A stretch of 6,334 nt of DNA from Pseudomonas sp. (GCA_026398835.1 JAPLSD010000784.1:1-6334); one strand, 5' to 3'; counted from the stretch's first letter, positions 1 to 6,334 are shown. Program-made: numbers and translations. The notes: a model not told the origin generated them from the sequence alone.

Positions 1-1
1 G

Positions 2-1516
2 ATCGACGGCCAGAATGTGCTGATGACCAGCATCGTCTTCCCACTGATGGTCGACGGCAAAGTCATCGCCTCGCTGTCGGTCGACATCAACCTCAACAGC
101 CTGCAAGCGGTCAGCCAGCAAGCGAGCAAGAAGCTCTATGATGGCCAGACCAACGTCAGCATCATCAGCCCGGTCGGCCTGCTGGCCGGTTACAGCGCAG
201 ACGCCAGCAAGCTGAGCCAGCGCCTGGACGTGGTCGACAAGGCCAGCGGTAGCGAGCTGATCCGCATGCTGTCCAGCGGCAGCCAGACCCAAAGCCTGCG
301 CAGCAATCAAGAACTCAAAGTACTTTCGCCATTCTTGCCGATTCCCGGCGGCAAGCCGTGGGGCGTGTTGCTCGACGTTCCGGAAAAAGTCCTGGTCGGC
401 CCGGCTGAAACCCTGAAAAAAGAGCTCGACCAACGCAGCACCACCGGCACTCTGATCGAATTGAGCCTGGGCCTGCTGGCTGCGGTCATTGGCCTGCTGC
501 TGGTCTGGCTGATGGCGCGCAGCGTGACCAAGCCGATCCTAGGCGTGGCGCACATGCTCGAAGACATTGCCAGCGGTGAAGGTGATCTGACCCGGCGTCT
601 GGCCTACGACAAACAGGACGAGCTCGGTCAGCTGGCCGGCTGGTTCAACCGTTTCCTCGATAAGCTGCAACCGATCATCGCCGAAGTGAAACGTTCGGTG
701 CAGGACGCCCGCAGCACCGCCGACCAATCCGCCGCCATCGCGACCCAGACCAGCGCTGGCATGGAGCAGCAGTACCGCCAGGTCGACCAGGTGGCCACCG
801 CCTCCCACGAAATGAGCGCCACCGCGCAGGACGTCGCCCGCAGCGCAGCCCAAGCGGCGCAGGCTGCTCGCGACGCCGATCAGGCAACTCGCCAGGGTTT
901 AACCGTAATCGACCGCACTACCGCCAGCATCGGCAACCTCGCCGCCGACATGAGCACGGCGATGACCCAGGTCGAAGGCCTGGCCGCCAACAGCGAGAGA
1001 ATCGGTTCGGTGCTGGAGGTGATTCGCGCCATCGCCGAGCAGACCAACCTGCTGGCACTCAACGCCGCCATTGAAGCCGCTCGAGCAGGCGAAGCCGGAC
1101 GTGGTTTCGCGGTGGTCGCCGACGAAGTACGCAACCTGGCCCGGCGCACTCAGGAGTCCGTGGAGGAAACCCGTCAGGTGATCGAACAGCTGCAAAGCGG
1201 TACTCAGGACGTGGTCGGTTCAATGAGCAACAGCCATCGTCAGGCGCAAGGCAGCGTCGAGCAGGTCAGCCAGGCCGTGACCGCGCTGCGTCAGATTGGT
1301 GATGCGGTGACGGTGATTACCGACATGAACCTGCAGATTGCCAGCGCCGCCGAAGAGCAAAGCGCCGTGGCCGAAGAGATCAACAGCAACGTGGCGACCA
1401 TTCGTGACGTGACTGAATCGCTGTCGGGGCAAGCCAATGAATCGGCACGGGTCAGCCAGTCGCTGAACAGCCTGGCTAACCAGCAGCAAAGCTTGATGGA
1501 TCAGTTCAGGGTTTAG
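2..1516 (+). CDS. Methyl-accepting chemotaxis protein with dCache-type sensor (5' end outside window)
   Basis: This is an inner-membrane chemoreceptor that reports ligand binding to CheA/CheW. The frame is open from base 2 with no start in the window, so the N-terminus, first membrane segment and distal sensor module are missing. Residue numbers here count the GTG at 17 as 1. Residues 1-140 look like the end of a periplasmic double-Cache sensor (e.g. [15 protein letters not shown], then a second module). A membrane helix spans about 146-167 and a HAMP domain about 168-220. The long coiled-coil signalling domain has the near-invariant tip [19 protein letters not shown] at 341-359. Conserved Glu/Gln-rich heptads that could be methylation sites lie on both arms (about 250-290 and 440-460). 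It ends in DQFRV with no CheR-tethering pentapeptide. In P. aeruginosa the receptor next to bqsRS is TlpQ (PA2654, amine/histamine sensing). Orthology is inferred from synteny only, because the ligand-binding module is mostly off-window. Confidence 0.95.
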   Translation: MDGQNVLMTSIVFPLMVDGKVIASLSVDINLNSLQAVSQQASKKLYDGQTNVSIISPVGLLAGYSADASKLSQRLDVVDKASGSELIRMLSSGSQTQSLRSNQELKVLSPFLPIPGGKPWGVLLDVPEKVLVGPAETLKKELDQRSTTGTLIELSLGLLAAVIGLLLVWLMARSVTKPILGVAHMLEDIASGEGDLTRRLAYDKQDELGQLAGWFNRFLDKLQPIIAEVKRSVQDARSTADQSAAIATQTSAGMEQQYRQVDQVATASHEMSATAQDVARSAAQAAQAARDADQATRQGLTVIDRTTASIGNLAADMSTAMTQVEGLAANSERIGSVLEVIRAIAEQTNLLALNAAIEAARAGEAGRGFAVVADEVRNLARRTQESVEETRQVIEQLQSGTQDVVGSMSNSHRQAQGSVEQVSQAVTALRQIGDAVTVITDMNLQIASAAEEQSAVAEEINSNVATIRDVTESLSGQANESARVSQSLNSLANQQQSLMDQFRV

Positions 1517-1531
1517 GTCAGACCAGTGATT

Positions 1532-1557
1532 GATCGTTCCCACGCGTGGGAACGATC
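1532..1557. repeat. Perfect 26-bp palindrome between convergent genes (REP-like, possible bidirectional terminator)
   Basis: The two 13-base arms (GATCGTTCCCACG and its exact complement) meet at 1544/1545 with no spacer. In RNA this would fold to a stem of about 11 bp with a 4-base loop. It lies 15 bp after the chemoreceptor stop and 12 bp after the sensor-kinase stop, so it could end both transcripts. Neither side has a T-tract, so it is not a classical intrinsic terminator. The core TTCCCACGCGTGGGAA resembles an extragenic palindrome I recall as common in P. fluorescens-group genomes. The repeat-family assignment is inference. Confidence 0.75.
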
Positions 1558-1569
1558 GATTCACCAGTT

Positions 1570-2889
1570 TCAAACCTGCCGCCCTGGCAACTCAATCACC
1601 ACTTTCAACCCACCCAACTCACTACTCAGCAACTGCATCCCCCCGCCCCACGCCTCGACGATATCGCGCACGATGCCCAGACCCAGGCCATGACCGTCGG
1701 TCTGTTCATCCAGCCGCGCACCGCGGCTGAATACTTGATCGCGGTTTTCTTCGGGAATCCCCGGGCCGTCATCCTCCACCACCAACCGAAAGCCTTCAGC
1801 CGTCTCGACGATGCTCAACTTCACCTCGGCATCCGCCCATTTGCAGGCGTTATCCAGCAGGTTGCCGAGCAATTCGATCAAGTCTTCCCGATCCCATGGC
1901 AGGTGCAAGCCGGGACGCACAATAGGGCTGAGTTCAAGGTGCTCGCCGTGGATCATGTTCAATGTGGCCAGCAAACCGGGCAGTTCGGCATCGCAATCGA
2001 ACTGCGCACCGGGCAAGGCATCCCCGGCCAGACGGGCACGGTTGAGTTCGCGATTGAGGCGTTGCTGCACCTGTTCGAGTTGCGTCTGCAAGATTTTGCG
2101 CAACTCCGGGTGGGCGTCCAGCTTTTCGCTCGATGCCAGGCTCAACAGCACCGCCAGCGGAGTTTTCAGGGCATGCCCCAGATTACCCAAGGCATTGCGT
2201 GAACGCTTAAGGCTGTCTTCGGTATGCGCGAGCAAATGGTTGATCTGCGCCACCAGCGGCTCCAGCTCAACCGGCACCTGGGCATCCAGTTGTGAGCGCT
2301 TGCCCTGCTGCAATTGGGCGATCTGTTCCCGGGCCCTTTCCAGCGGACGCAAGGCTCGGCGTACCGTGACACGCTGCAAAATCAAAATCAGCAGCAAACC
2401 CGCGAGACCGAGGCCCAGGCCAACCTGCTGCATGCGTCGAAAGCCTTCGCGTACCGGTGTGTAATCCTGCGCCACGCTGATGGAAATCGATTGGCCCAGC
2501 CGCCGATAGTCCGAGCGCAAGACCAGCAACTGCTGCCCTTCCGGTCCCAGTTGAAGATTACTTTGCAGACCCGCCTGTTCCAGTATTGGCAGTTCTTGAT
2601 CCCATAAGGAGCGCGAGCGCCAATGGACGTCGGCAAAATCAATGTGAAAGTAGTGCCCGGAAAACGGCCGCTGATAGGCCGGTGACAAACGTCGTTCATC
2701 CAGTTGCAGCCCCTGTGGGCCACGCACCAATGCCGCCAGCAAGTTCTCACTGTCGTCGCGCAGACCGGCCTCCAGATAGCGCTGCAACCCCATTTCGAAC
2801 AACCAGAGACCGGTCTGCACCAGCACCAGACAGACGATCACCATGACGCTGATCAGTCCCAGGCTCAAACGGCGCTGAATCGACCTCAC
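1570..2889 (-). CDS. bqsS: Sensor histidine kinase, BqsS/CarS type (PhoQ-like)
   Basis: This 439-residue inner-membrane kinase is the partner of the regulator encoded just upstream. Membrane helices lie at about 8-31 and 156-172, enclosing a periplasmic sensor of about 125 residues. A HAMP-like linker follows (about 173-225). The PhoQ-like H-box [10 protein letters not shown] carries the phospho-acceptor His239. The ATPase domain has an N-box ([10 protein letters not shown]347), G1 (DDGPGIP, D373) and G2 (GHGLGLG, 399-405). The start is GTG, overlapping the regulator stop as GTGA, so translation is probably coupled. An SD-like GGTGGG lies about 8 bases upstream. The periplasmic part shows RYLE (37-40) and a His/Asp cluster (H79, H82, D84, D87, H89). 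BqsS in P. aeruginosa responds to Fe(II), and the same system is described as CarS for Ca2+. The assignment rests on the neighbouring PepSY gene and chemoreceptor; another PhoQ-like kinase is the alternative. Confidence 0.9.
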   Translation of the reverse strand: MRSIQRRLSLGLISVMVIVCLVLVQTGLWLFEMGLQRYLEAGLRDDSENLLAALVRGPQGLQLDERRLSPAYQRPFSGHYFHIDFADVHWRSRSLWDQELPILEQAGLQSNLQLGPEGQQLLVLRSDYRRLGQSISISVAQDYTPVREGFRRMQQVGLGLGLAGLLLILILQRVTVRRALRPLERAREQIAQLQQGKRSQLDAQVPVELEPLVAQINHLLAHTEDSLKRSRNALGNLGHALKTPLAVLLSLASSEKLDAHPELRKILQTQLEQVQQRLNRELNRARLAGDALPGAQFDCDAELPGLLATLNMIHGEHLELSPIVRPGLHLPWDREDLIELLGNLLDNACKWADAEVKLSIVETAEGFRLVVEDDGPGIPEENRDQVFSRGARLDEQTDGHGLGLGIVRDIVEAWGGGMQLLSSELGGLKVVIELPGRQV

Positions 2890-3554
2890 TGCGTTTGCCC
2901 ACCGAACAGATAGCCCTGACCGCGACGGGTTTCGATCACGCTGCGGCCGAGCTTACGCCGCAGATGATTGACGTGGACTTCCAGCACATTGGAGTCGCGC
3001 TCGGTTTCACCGTCGTACAAGTGTTCCGCGAGATGGCCTTTGGAAAGTATTTGCTCAGGGTGCAGCATGAAATAACGCAACAGCCGAAACTCTGCGGCCG
3101 TCAGCTGTATATCGGCGCCATCGCGGGTCACGCATTGGCGCCCCTCATCCAGGTGCAGGCCGGCGGCTTTGAGGGTCGGCTGATTGGCCTGGCCATGGGA
3201 ACGCCGCAGCAGCGCCTGAACCCGCAAGTGCAACTCCTCGGGATGGAACGGCTTGCTCAGGTAGTCGTCGGCACCGGCCTTGAGCCCTTCGATGCGCTCG
3301 GCCCAGGAACCACGGGCGGTGAGGATCAATACGGGCGTGGCCAGACCACCGGCGCGCCACTGGGTCAATACCTCAAGCCCCGATAACCCCGGCAGACCGA
3401 GGTCGAGAATGATCAAGTCATAGGGCTCGCTGCTGCCCTGATACACCGCGTCACGGCCGTCGGCCAGCCAATCGACGGCGTAGCCCTGGCGATTGAGCCC
3501 GGCCATCAACTCGTCAGCCAACGGGACGTGGTCTTCCACCAAAAGCAAGCGCAT
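2886..3554 (-). CDS. bqsR: OmpR/PhoP-family response regulator, BqsR/CarR type
   Basis: This 222-residue cytoplasmic DNA-binding regulator is full length for its family. The receiver domain (1-117) has the acidic pair E7/D8, phospho-acceptor D51 (ILDLGLPG), T79 and K101 (KPF). The winged-helix domain (about 130-219) has a recognition-helix region around [15 protein letters not shown] (188-202) and the wing ending RRGQGYLF. Its ATG overlaps the TGA of the PepSY gene by one base (TGATG), and its own TGA overlaps the kinase GTG by four. The three genes therefore form one translationally linked operon. BqsR of P. aeruginosa binds tandem TTAAG half-sites six bases apart; a near-match sits upstream of this operon, which suggests autoregulation. 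The family call is certain. The BqsR identity is inferred from context and could be confused with PhoP or PmrA paralogues. Confidence 0.92.
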   Translation of the reverse strand: MRLLLVEDHVPLADELMAGLNRQGYAVDWLADGRDAVYQGSSEPYDLIILDLGLPGLSGLEVLTQWRAGGLATPVLILTARGSWAERIEGLKAGADDYLSKPFHPEELHLRVQALLRRSHGQANQPTLKAAGLHLDEGRQCVTRDGADIQLTAAEFRLLRYFMLHPEQILSKGHLAEHLYDGETERDSNVLEVHVNHLRRKLGRSVIETRRGQGYLFGGQTQ

Positions 3555-3877
3555 CAGTCGTCTTCCTTGTCTTTCAATAGCTCGCCGGTGTTGGCGTCGA
3601 GTTCGATGTCACGCACCACGCCCTCGACGGTCAGCAGTTCTATGTCGTAGATATAGCGCACGCGGTTGTCGTTACGCTCCTCGAGGTCGGCGTCCAGCAG
3701 CTTGGCACCCGGGTAGCGTTGCATGACCGCCCCCAGCAGTTGCTCGAGCGGCGCGATCACCCCTTGCTGACGCAGGTGCAGGGCTTTGTCCTGATCCAGG
3801 TCACGGGCCACGACCACCGAGCAAAAAGCCAGAAGCGCCAGAGCCGTCCGGCTGCAGGCGCGCAGATTTACCTTCAT
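3554..3877 (-). CDS. Small periplasmic PepSY-domain protein, first gene of the two-component operon
   Basis: A 107-residue exported protein. The chosen ATG at 3877 has a good ribosome site (AGGA, six bases upstream) and gives a typical signal peptide: basic start (K2, R6, R10), hydrophobic 11-23, likely cut after VVA24. An upstream in-frame GTG at 3937 would add 20 polar residues in front of the signal and lacks support. C19 follows LAF, a poor lipobox, so a lipoprotein is unlikely. The mature part (about 35-107) is a single PepSY-like unit: helix [20 protein letters not shown], then strands including RYIYDIELL and [15 protein letters not shown], then an acidic tail (KDKEDD). PepSY proteins of this kind often sit beside metal- or cation-responsive two-component systems and are proposed periplasmic modulators. 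In P. aeruginosa two such genes precede bqsR; here only one does. Its molecular role is not known from sequence. Confidence 0.88.
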   Translation of the reverse strand: MKVNLRACSRTALALLAFCSVVVARDLDQDKALHLRQQGVIAPLEQLLGAVMQRYPGAKLLDADLEERNDNRVRYIYDIELLTVEGVVRDIELDANTGELLKDKEDD

Positions 3878-3986
3878 TACGTTTCCTGATGATCCTTGAG
3901 AAACTGCCCGCTGACAGCGTCCAATTCGAGGTCCCACTCAACACCCTAAGCAGTTCCACCTGAGTAGATGTAAACCTACAGGCCCC

Positions 3987-4018
3987 ACGATAGCCACATC
4001 AACTTAACTGAAACTGAA
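3987..4018 (-). promoter_or_regulatory. Candidate BqsR box and promoter for the PepSY-regulator-kinase operon
   Basis: Read on the minus strand, TTCAG (4018-4014), six bases, then TTAAG (4007-4003) matches the published BqsR motif TTAAG-N6-TTAAG in 9 of 10 positions. Ten bases further on is a -10-like TATCGT (3992-3987), and no good -35 is visible. This layout, with a regulator half-site in place of the -35, fits OmpR-family activators such as PhoP and PmrA. The resulting leader would be about 100 bases long. The spacing match is seen; the regulator and function are inferred. Confidence 0.5.
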
Positions 4019-4027
4019 TTGCCATCA

Positions 4028-4055
4028 TGGAAACCGTTACCGACTCTTCTACAAT
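4028..4055 (+). promoter_or_regulatory. Likely sigma-70 promoter of the patatin gene
   Basis: A -10 TACAAT (4050-4055, 5 of 6 consensus) is preceded after 16 bases by TGGAAA (4028-4033, 4 of 6). Transcription would start near 4062, leaving a leader of about 20 bases with the ribosome site TTGAGG just before the ATG. The -35 lies about 10 bp from the candidate BqsR box of the divergent operon, so a bound regulator could affect both directions. Confidence 0.5.
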
Positions 4056-4082
4056 CCCCCGCTCGCACGTATTGAGGCCGGT

Positions 4083-5162
4083 ATGACCGCTATCCACATC
4101 AAGTTCCCCGCCCTGACCCTCAAAGCCGGAAAACGCGCCTTTACGCGGATCCGTGAAAACGGTTTGAGCGCCGCCGATGTCGGTACGCTACCGGGCGCGG
4201 CCGGTGGGCCGAAAGCCTTGGGCATTCAGGGACTGGATCTGGCGTTGTTTGGTGAGTGGCTACCGGCGGCCCCGCGGGAACGCTCATTGATTGGTGCGTC
4301 GGTAGGCTCCTGGCGCTTTGCCAGTGCCTGCTTGCCGGATGCCGTGCAGGGGATCAGGCGTCTGGGCCAGCTCTACAACGAGCAAAGCTTCGCCAAAGGC
4401 GTGACCATGGCGCAAGTCAGCCACAGTTCGCAGCGCATGCTGCATGACCTGCTTGACGGTCGCGACGCGTCGATCCTCAACAATCCGGACTATCGACTGA
4501 ACATCATGGTGGTGAAAAGTCACGGTCTGCTGGCCGACGATCACCGTGGCCGCTTAGGACTGGGCTTGTCGTCGGTGATCGCCGATAACCTGCGCGGGCG
4601 CTCACGGCTGTCCCGGCATTTCGAGCGACTGATCCTGCATGACCCACGCCTGGCACCACCGCTCCACGCCCTCAACGACTTTCCTTCACGCTTTGTGACG
4701 CTGGACGCCGCCAACCTGCGCCAGGCTTTGCTGGCCTCAGGCTCGATCCCGATGATCATGGAAGGCGTGCGCGACTTGTCCGGCGCGGGTGTCGGCACCT
4801 ATCGCGACGGCGGCCTGCTGGATTACCACCTCGACTTGCCCTACAGCGGCGACGACATCGTGCTCTACCCACACTTCACCGACCGGGTGATTCCCGGCTG
4901 GTTCGACAAGTCCCTGCCGTGGCGGCGCGGCAACCCGCAGCGGTTGCAGGACGTTTTGCTGCTGGCGCCCTCCAGGGATTACCTGTCCCGCCTGCCCTAC
5001 GGCAAACTGCCAGATCGTAACGACTTCAAGCGTTTCATGGGTGATGACCAGAGCCGGCAAAAATACTGGCGCACGGCCATGGATGAAAGTCGCCGGCTCG
5101 GTGACGAGTTCCTTGAGCTGGCAGCGAACGGTCGACTGGGGGAGAACTTGCTGACCCTTTAG
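4083..5162 (+). CDS. Patatin-like phospholipase family protein
   Basis: A 359-residue protein with the marks of a patatin-type lipid acyl hydrolase with a Ser-Asp dyad. The oxyanion-hole loop is GAAGGPK (38-44), the nucleophile elbow is GASVG (71-75, Ser73), and the catalytic Asp is in RDGG (D242). All are in the usual order, so the enzyme looks intact. There is no signal peptide or membrane helix, suggesting a cytosolic or peripheral-membrane protein. It lacks the extra domains of ExoU- or PlpD-type patatins. The start has a ribosome site (GAGG, five bases upstream) and a nearby promoter. The gene is transcribed away from the two-component operon and stands alone: no terminator is seen in the 95 bp before queD. 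Substrate is unknown; phospholipid or acylglycerol hydrolysis is inferred from the family only. Confidence 0.92.
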   Translation: MTAIHIKFPALTLKAGKRAFTRIRENGLSAADVGTLPGAAGGPKALGIQGLDLALFGEWLPAAPRERSLIGASVGSWRFASACLPDAVQGIRRLGQLYNEQSFAKGVTMAQVSHSSQRMLHDLLDGRDASILNNPDYRLNIMVVKSHGLLADDHRGRLGLGLSSVIADNLRGRSRLSRHFERLILHDPRLAPPLHALNDFPSRFVTLDAANLRQALLASGSIPMIMEGVRDLSGAGVGTYRDGGLLDYHLDLPYSGDDIVLYPHFTDRVIPGWFDKSLPWRRGNPQRLQDVLLLAPSRDYLSRLPYGKLPDRNDFKRFMGDDQSRQKYWRTAMDESRRLGDEFLELAANGRLGENLLTL

Positions 5163-5193
5163 TCAGTGTTTTCCCGCAACCACAAACCCAAGC

Positions 5194-5202
5194 TGTTAAA
5201 CT
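5194..5202 (+). promoter_or_regulatory. Weak extended -10 candidate upstream of queD
   Basis: TGT followed by TAAACT (4 of 6 for the -10, with the extended TG) lies 55 bp before the queD start. No convincing -35 is found at 16-18 bp, so queD could instead be read through from the patatin gene. Confidence 0.25.
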
Positions 5203-5216
5203 CGCCACCTGCCTTC

Positions 5217-5231
5217 ATCGCCGCTGGCGAT
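5217..5231 (+). other. Small hairpin in the queD leader
   Basis: ATCGCC and GGCGAT flank a three-base GCT loop, giving a perfect 6-bp stem that ends 26 bases before the queD GTG. It has no T-tract, so it is not a terminator. It does not fit the class-I preQ1 riboswitch, which needs a longer loop and an A-rich tail that pairs back into it. Any regulatory role is unproven. Confidence 0.4.
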
Positions 5232-5257
5232 AGCCACCTGACAGAGCTCAAACCACT

Positions 5258-5614
5258 GTGGAAATTTTCAAAGAGTTTACCTTCGAGTCCGCCCACCGCC
5301 TGCCTCACGTTCCAGAAGGCCACAAGTGCGGACGCCTGCATGGCCACTCGTTCAAGGTGGCGATTCACCTGAGCGGCGACCTCGATCCAAACACTGGCTG
5401 GATTCGTGACTTCTCGGAAATCAAGGCGATCTTCAAGCCGCTCTATGAACGCCTCGATCACAACTATTTGAACGACATTCCTGGCCTGGAAAATCCGACC
5501 AGCGAAGTGCTGGCCAAATGGATCTGGAACGAGTTGAAGCCCCTGCTGCCGGAGCTCAGCGCAATCCGCATCCACGAAACCTGCACCAGCGGCTGCATCT
5601 ATCACGGCGAATAA
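5258..5614 (+). CDS. queD: 6-carboxy-5,6,7,8-tetrahydropterin synthase QueD
   Basis: This 118-residue cytosolic zinc enzyme converts 7,8-dihydroneopterin triphosphate to 6-carboxytetrahydropterin, an early step to preQ0 and tRNA queuosine. All key residues are present: zinc ligands H13 (SAHRL), H28 and H30 (LHGH); nucleophile C24 in the CGRLHGH motif that marks QueD; catalytic D67-H68 (ERLDHNY); and substrate-binding E107 (HETCTSGC). The sequence is very close to E. coli QueD as I recall it, including [18 protein letters not shown]. The start is GTG: no in-frame ATG gives the full N-terminus, and the only SD-like sequence (AGAG) is 11 bases away. It is monocistronic, closed by a strong terminator, and no queC, queE or queF is next to it. 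P. aeruginosa PA2666, annotated as a 6-pyruvoyl-tetrahydropterin synthase homologue, is the probable counterpart. Confidence 0.96.
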   Translation: MEIFKEFTFESAHRLPHVPEGHKCGRLHGHSFKVAIHLSGDLDPNTGWIRDFSEIKAIFKPLYERLDHNYLNDIPGLENPTSEVLAKWIWNELKPLLPELSAIRIHETCTSGCIYHGE

Positions 5615-5625
5615 GCCGGCGATTC

Positions 5626-5654
5626 AAAAAAACCACCGGCCCGGTGGTTTTTTT
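5626..5654. terminator. Intrinsic terminator after queD, symmetric (bidirectional shape)
   Basis: ACCACC (5632-5637) and GGTGGT (5643-5648) form a GC-rich stem around the loop GGCCC. The stem is flanked by seven A's on the left and seven T's on the right, including the outermost stem bases. It begins 11 bases after the queD stop. The same structure read on the minus strand would also end in a T-tract. Confidence 0.93.
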
Positions 5655-5723
5655 ATGCCTGTCCCTTCGGCTTTTGGACCGTTACAGTCCAGACCCGTCC
5701 CTCGGTTAAAAGGTATTGGCTCC

Positions 5724-6176
5724 ATGCAGTCCATTATTCGCCCGGCCACCCTGGAAGACATCGCGCCGATCGAGGCTATCGTCCAGGCCGCCTACTCTCC
5801 CTACATCGAGCGTATCGGCCGTAAACCCGGGCCGATGCTCGACGACTACGCCAGCCAGGTGCTGGCCAGGCGCGTCCATGTCATCGAGAGCGACGTAGCG
5901 ATGGTTGGCTTCGTGGTGTTGATCAACACCGAGGAGTACTTGCTGCTGGACAACCTGGCCGTCAGCCCGCAGGCACAAGGCCGAGGCTATGGCCGACAAT
6001 TGCTGGAGTTTGCCGAGTTCCACGCCGTTGAAGCGGACTATGCCTCGATCCGCCTGTACACCCATGAGGCGATGAGCGAAAACATTGCGATGTACGCCCG
6101 AAGAGGTTTTGTCGAAACCCACCGGGTCGAGGAGAACGGCTTGCGGCGGGTTTACATGAGCAAGTCGTTGGGGTGA
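5724..6176 (+). CDS. GNAT-family N-acetyltransferase
   Basis: A 150-residue single-domain acetyl-CoA-dependent acetyltransferase, normal length for the family. The N-terminus IIRPATLEDI is a typical GNAT first strand and helix. Motif A is DNLAVSPQAQGRGYGRQLLEFAE (76-98), holding the acetyl-CoA pyrophosphate loop Q85-x-x-G88-x-G90. The motif B region has N120, Y124 and GF (128-129). The start at 5724 is preferred because AAAAGG lies 10 bases upstream and the protein then begins with the conserved fold. The upstream in-frame ATG at 5655 sits at the edge of the queD terminator and would add 23 unrelated residues. A short inverted repeat (TGGAC, 7 bases, GTCCA; 5675-5691) lies in the leader. The acceptor substrate cannot be told from sequence. 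Confidence 0.92.
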   Translation: MQSIIRPATLEDIAPIEAIVQAAYSPYIERIGRKPGPMLDDYASQVLARRVHVIESDVAMVGFVVLINTEEYLLLDNLAVSPQAQGRGYGRQLLEFAEFHAVEADYASIRLYTHEAMSENIAMYARRGFVETHRVEENGLRRVYMSKSLG

Positions 6177-6204
6177 GCGGAAATGGTGGGTGTCTTTTTC
6201 CGCT
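6176..6204 (+). terminator. Stem-loop immediately after the GNAT stop codon, weak terminator candidate
   Basis: AGCGGAAA (6176-6183) pairs perfectly with TTTCCGCT (6197-6204) around a 13-base loop. The stem begins at the last base of the stop codon. There is no T-tract after it, so it may stabilise the 3' end or terminate weakly rather than act as a classical intrinsic terminator. Confidence 0.4.
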
Positions 6205-6218
6205 ATCGTGATCGTTAT

Positions 6219-6240
6219 CCGCGCCTGACTGCTGGCGCGG
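6219..6240 (+). other. GC-rich hairpin in the leader or spacer before the amidohydrolase gene
   Basis: CCGCGCC and GGCGCGG form a perfect 7-bp stem with an 8-base loop, ending 35 bases before the next start codon. It is not followed by a T-tract. It could be a terminator remnant, a leader structure or an operator; the sequence does not decide. Confidence 0.4.
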
Positions 6241-6275
6241 TGTGTGCCCAAGAGTGAATAAAAAGGACTGTCGCG

Positions 6276-6334
6276 ATGCATATCATCAACGCCCGCCTGC
6301 GCAACCGTGAAGGTCTGCATGAACTGCACCTGGA
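6276..6334 (+). CDS. Start of a probable amidohydrolase (cytosine deaminase-like), cut by the window edge
   Basis: Nineteen codons are visible, beginning MHIINARLRNREGLHELHL. The ATG has a strong ribosome site (AAGGA, eight bases upstream), so the start is well supported. An opening strand of the form hIINARL followed by a short loop and another strand is typical of the first beta-sandwich of metal-dependent amidohydrolases. The wording matches Pseudomonas proteins annotated as cytosine deaminase or amidohydrolase as I recall them. No metal ligands are in view, so the enzyme class is tentative. Confidence 0.6.
   Translation, partial: MHIINARLRNREGLHELHL

Noticed and set aside
1546..2202. A 218-codon open frame on the plus strand
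   Set aside because: It lies wholly antisense to the conserved kinase catalytic region, has no recognisable domain, and is a by-product of high-GC codon usage.
2895..3386. A 163-codon open frame on the plus strand
   Set aside because: It is antisense to the response regulator, whose motifs are unmistakable.
3878..3937. Longer PepSY protein from a GTG at 3937
   Set aside because: It would place 20 polar residues before a clear signal peptide; the ATG at 3877 has a well-spaced AGGA.
4019..4055. TTGCCA (4019-4024) as the -35 of the patatin promoter
   Set aside because: It lies 25 bp from the TACAAT -10, too far for sigma-70; TGGAAA at 16 bp fits better.
5194..5257. preQ1 riboswitch ahead of queD
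   Set aside because: The only stem has a three-base loop and no A-rich tail able to form the pseudoknot required by class I; no other class pattern was seen.
5251..5261. CCACTGTGG palindrome over the queD start as an operator or hairpin
   Set aside because: It has only four-base arms around a single base, too short to fold, and is likely to occur by chance.
5655..5723. Longer acetyltransferase from the ATG at 5655
   Set aside because: That ATG directly follows the T-tract of the queD terminator, and the added residues do not look like part of a GNAT fold.
5706..6329. A 207-codon open frame on the minus strand
   Set aside because: It is antisense to the GNAT gene, with its frame mirroring the coding strand, and has no family features or ribosome site.

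Overview
The window reads as ordinary chromosomal DNA from a fluorescent-group Pseudomonas. It has high-GC codon usage, densely packed genes, and protein sequences typical of that genus. Species cannot be fixed from sequence alone. No phage, insertion sequence, CRISPR array, tRNA or rRNA was recognised.

Layout: (1) Positions 2-1516 (+) hold the 3' part of a chemoreceptor gene (methyl-accepting chemotaxis protein with a dCache-type sensor), cut by the left edge. (2) A perfect 26-bp palindrome lies in the 53-bp gap where this gene meets a convergent operon. (3) Positions 3877-1570 (-) hold a tightly overlapping three-gene operon: a small secreted PepSY protein, an OmpR/PhoP-type response regulator and a PhoQ-like sensor histidine kinase. 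Gene order and neighbours match the BqsRS (CarRS) ferrous iron/calcium two-component locus of P. aeruginosa as I recall it. A near-match to the published BqsR box lies just upstream of the operon. (4) Positions 4083-5162 (+) hold a divergently transcribed patatin-like phospholipase with its own likely sigma-70 promoter. (5) Positions 5258-5614 (+) hold queD (6-carboxytetrahydropterin synthase, queuosine/preQ0 pathway), starting at GTG and ending in a strong, symmetric intrinsic terminator. (6) Positions 5724-6176 (+) hold a GNAT acetyltransferase. (7) From 6276 (+) the first 19 codons of a probable amidohydrolase (cytosine-deaminase-like) run off the right edge.

Functionally, the left half is about sensing: chemotaxis plus a metal/cation-responsive two-component system that probably controls its own operon. 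The right half is a row of independent small metabolic genes separated by terminators and hairpins. The most testable points are the candidate autoregulatory BqsR box in the 3878-4082 divergent spacer, the form of the sensor's metal-binding motif, and the reduction to a single PepSY gene. I found no convincing sign of a wholly undescribed system.
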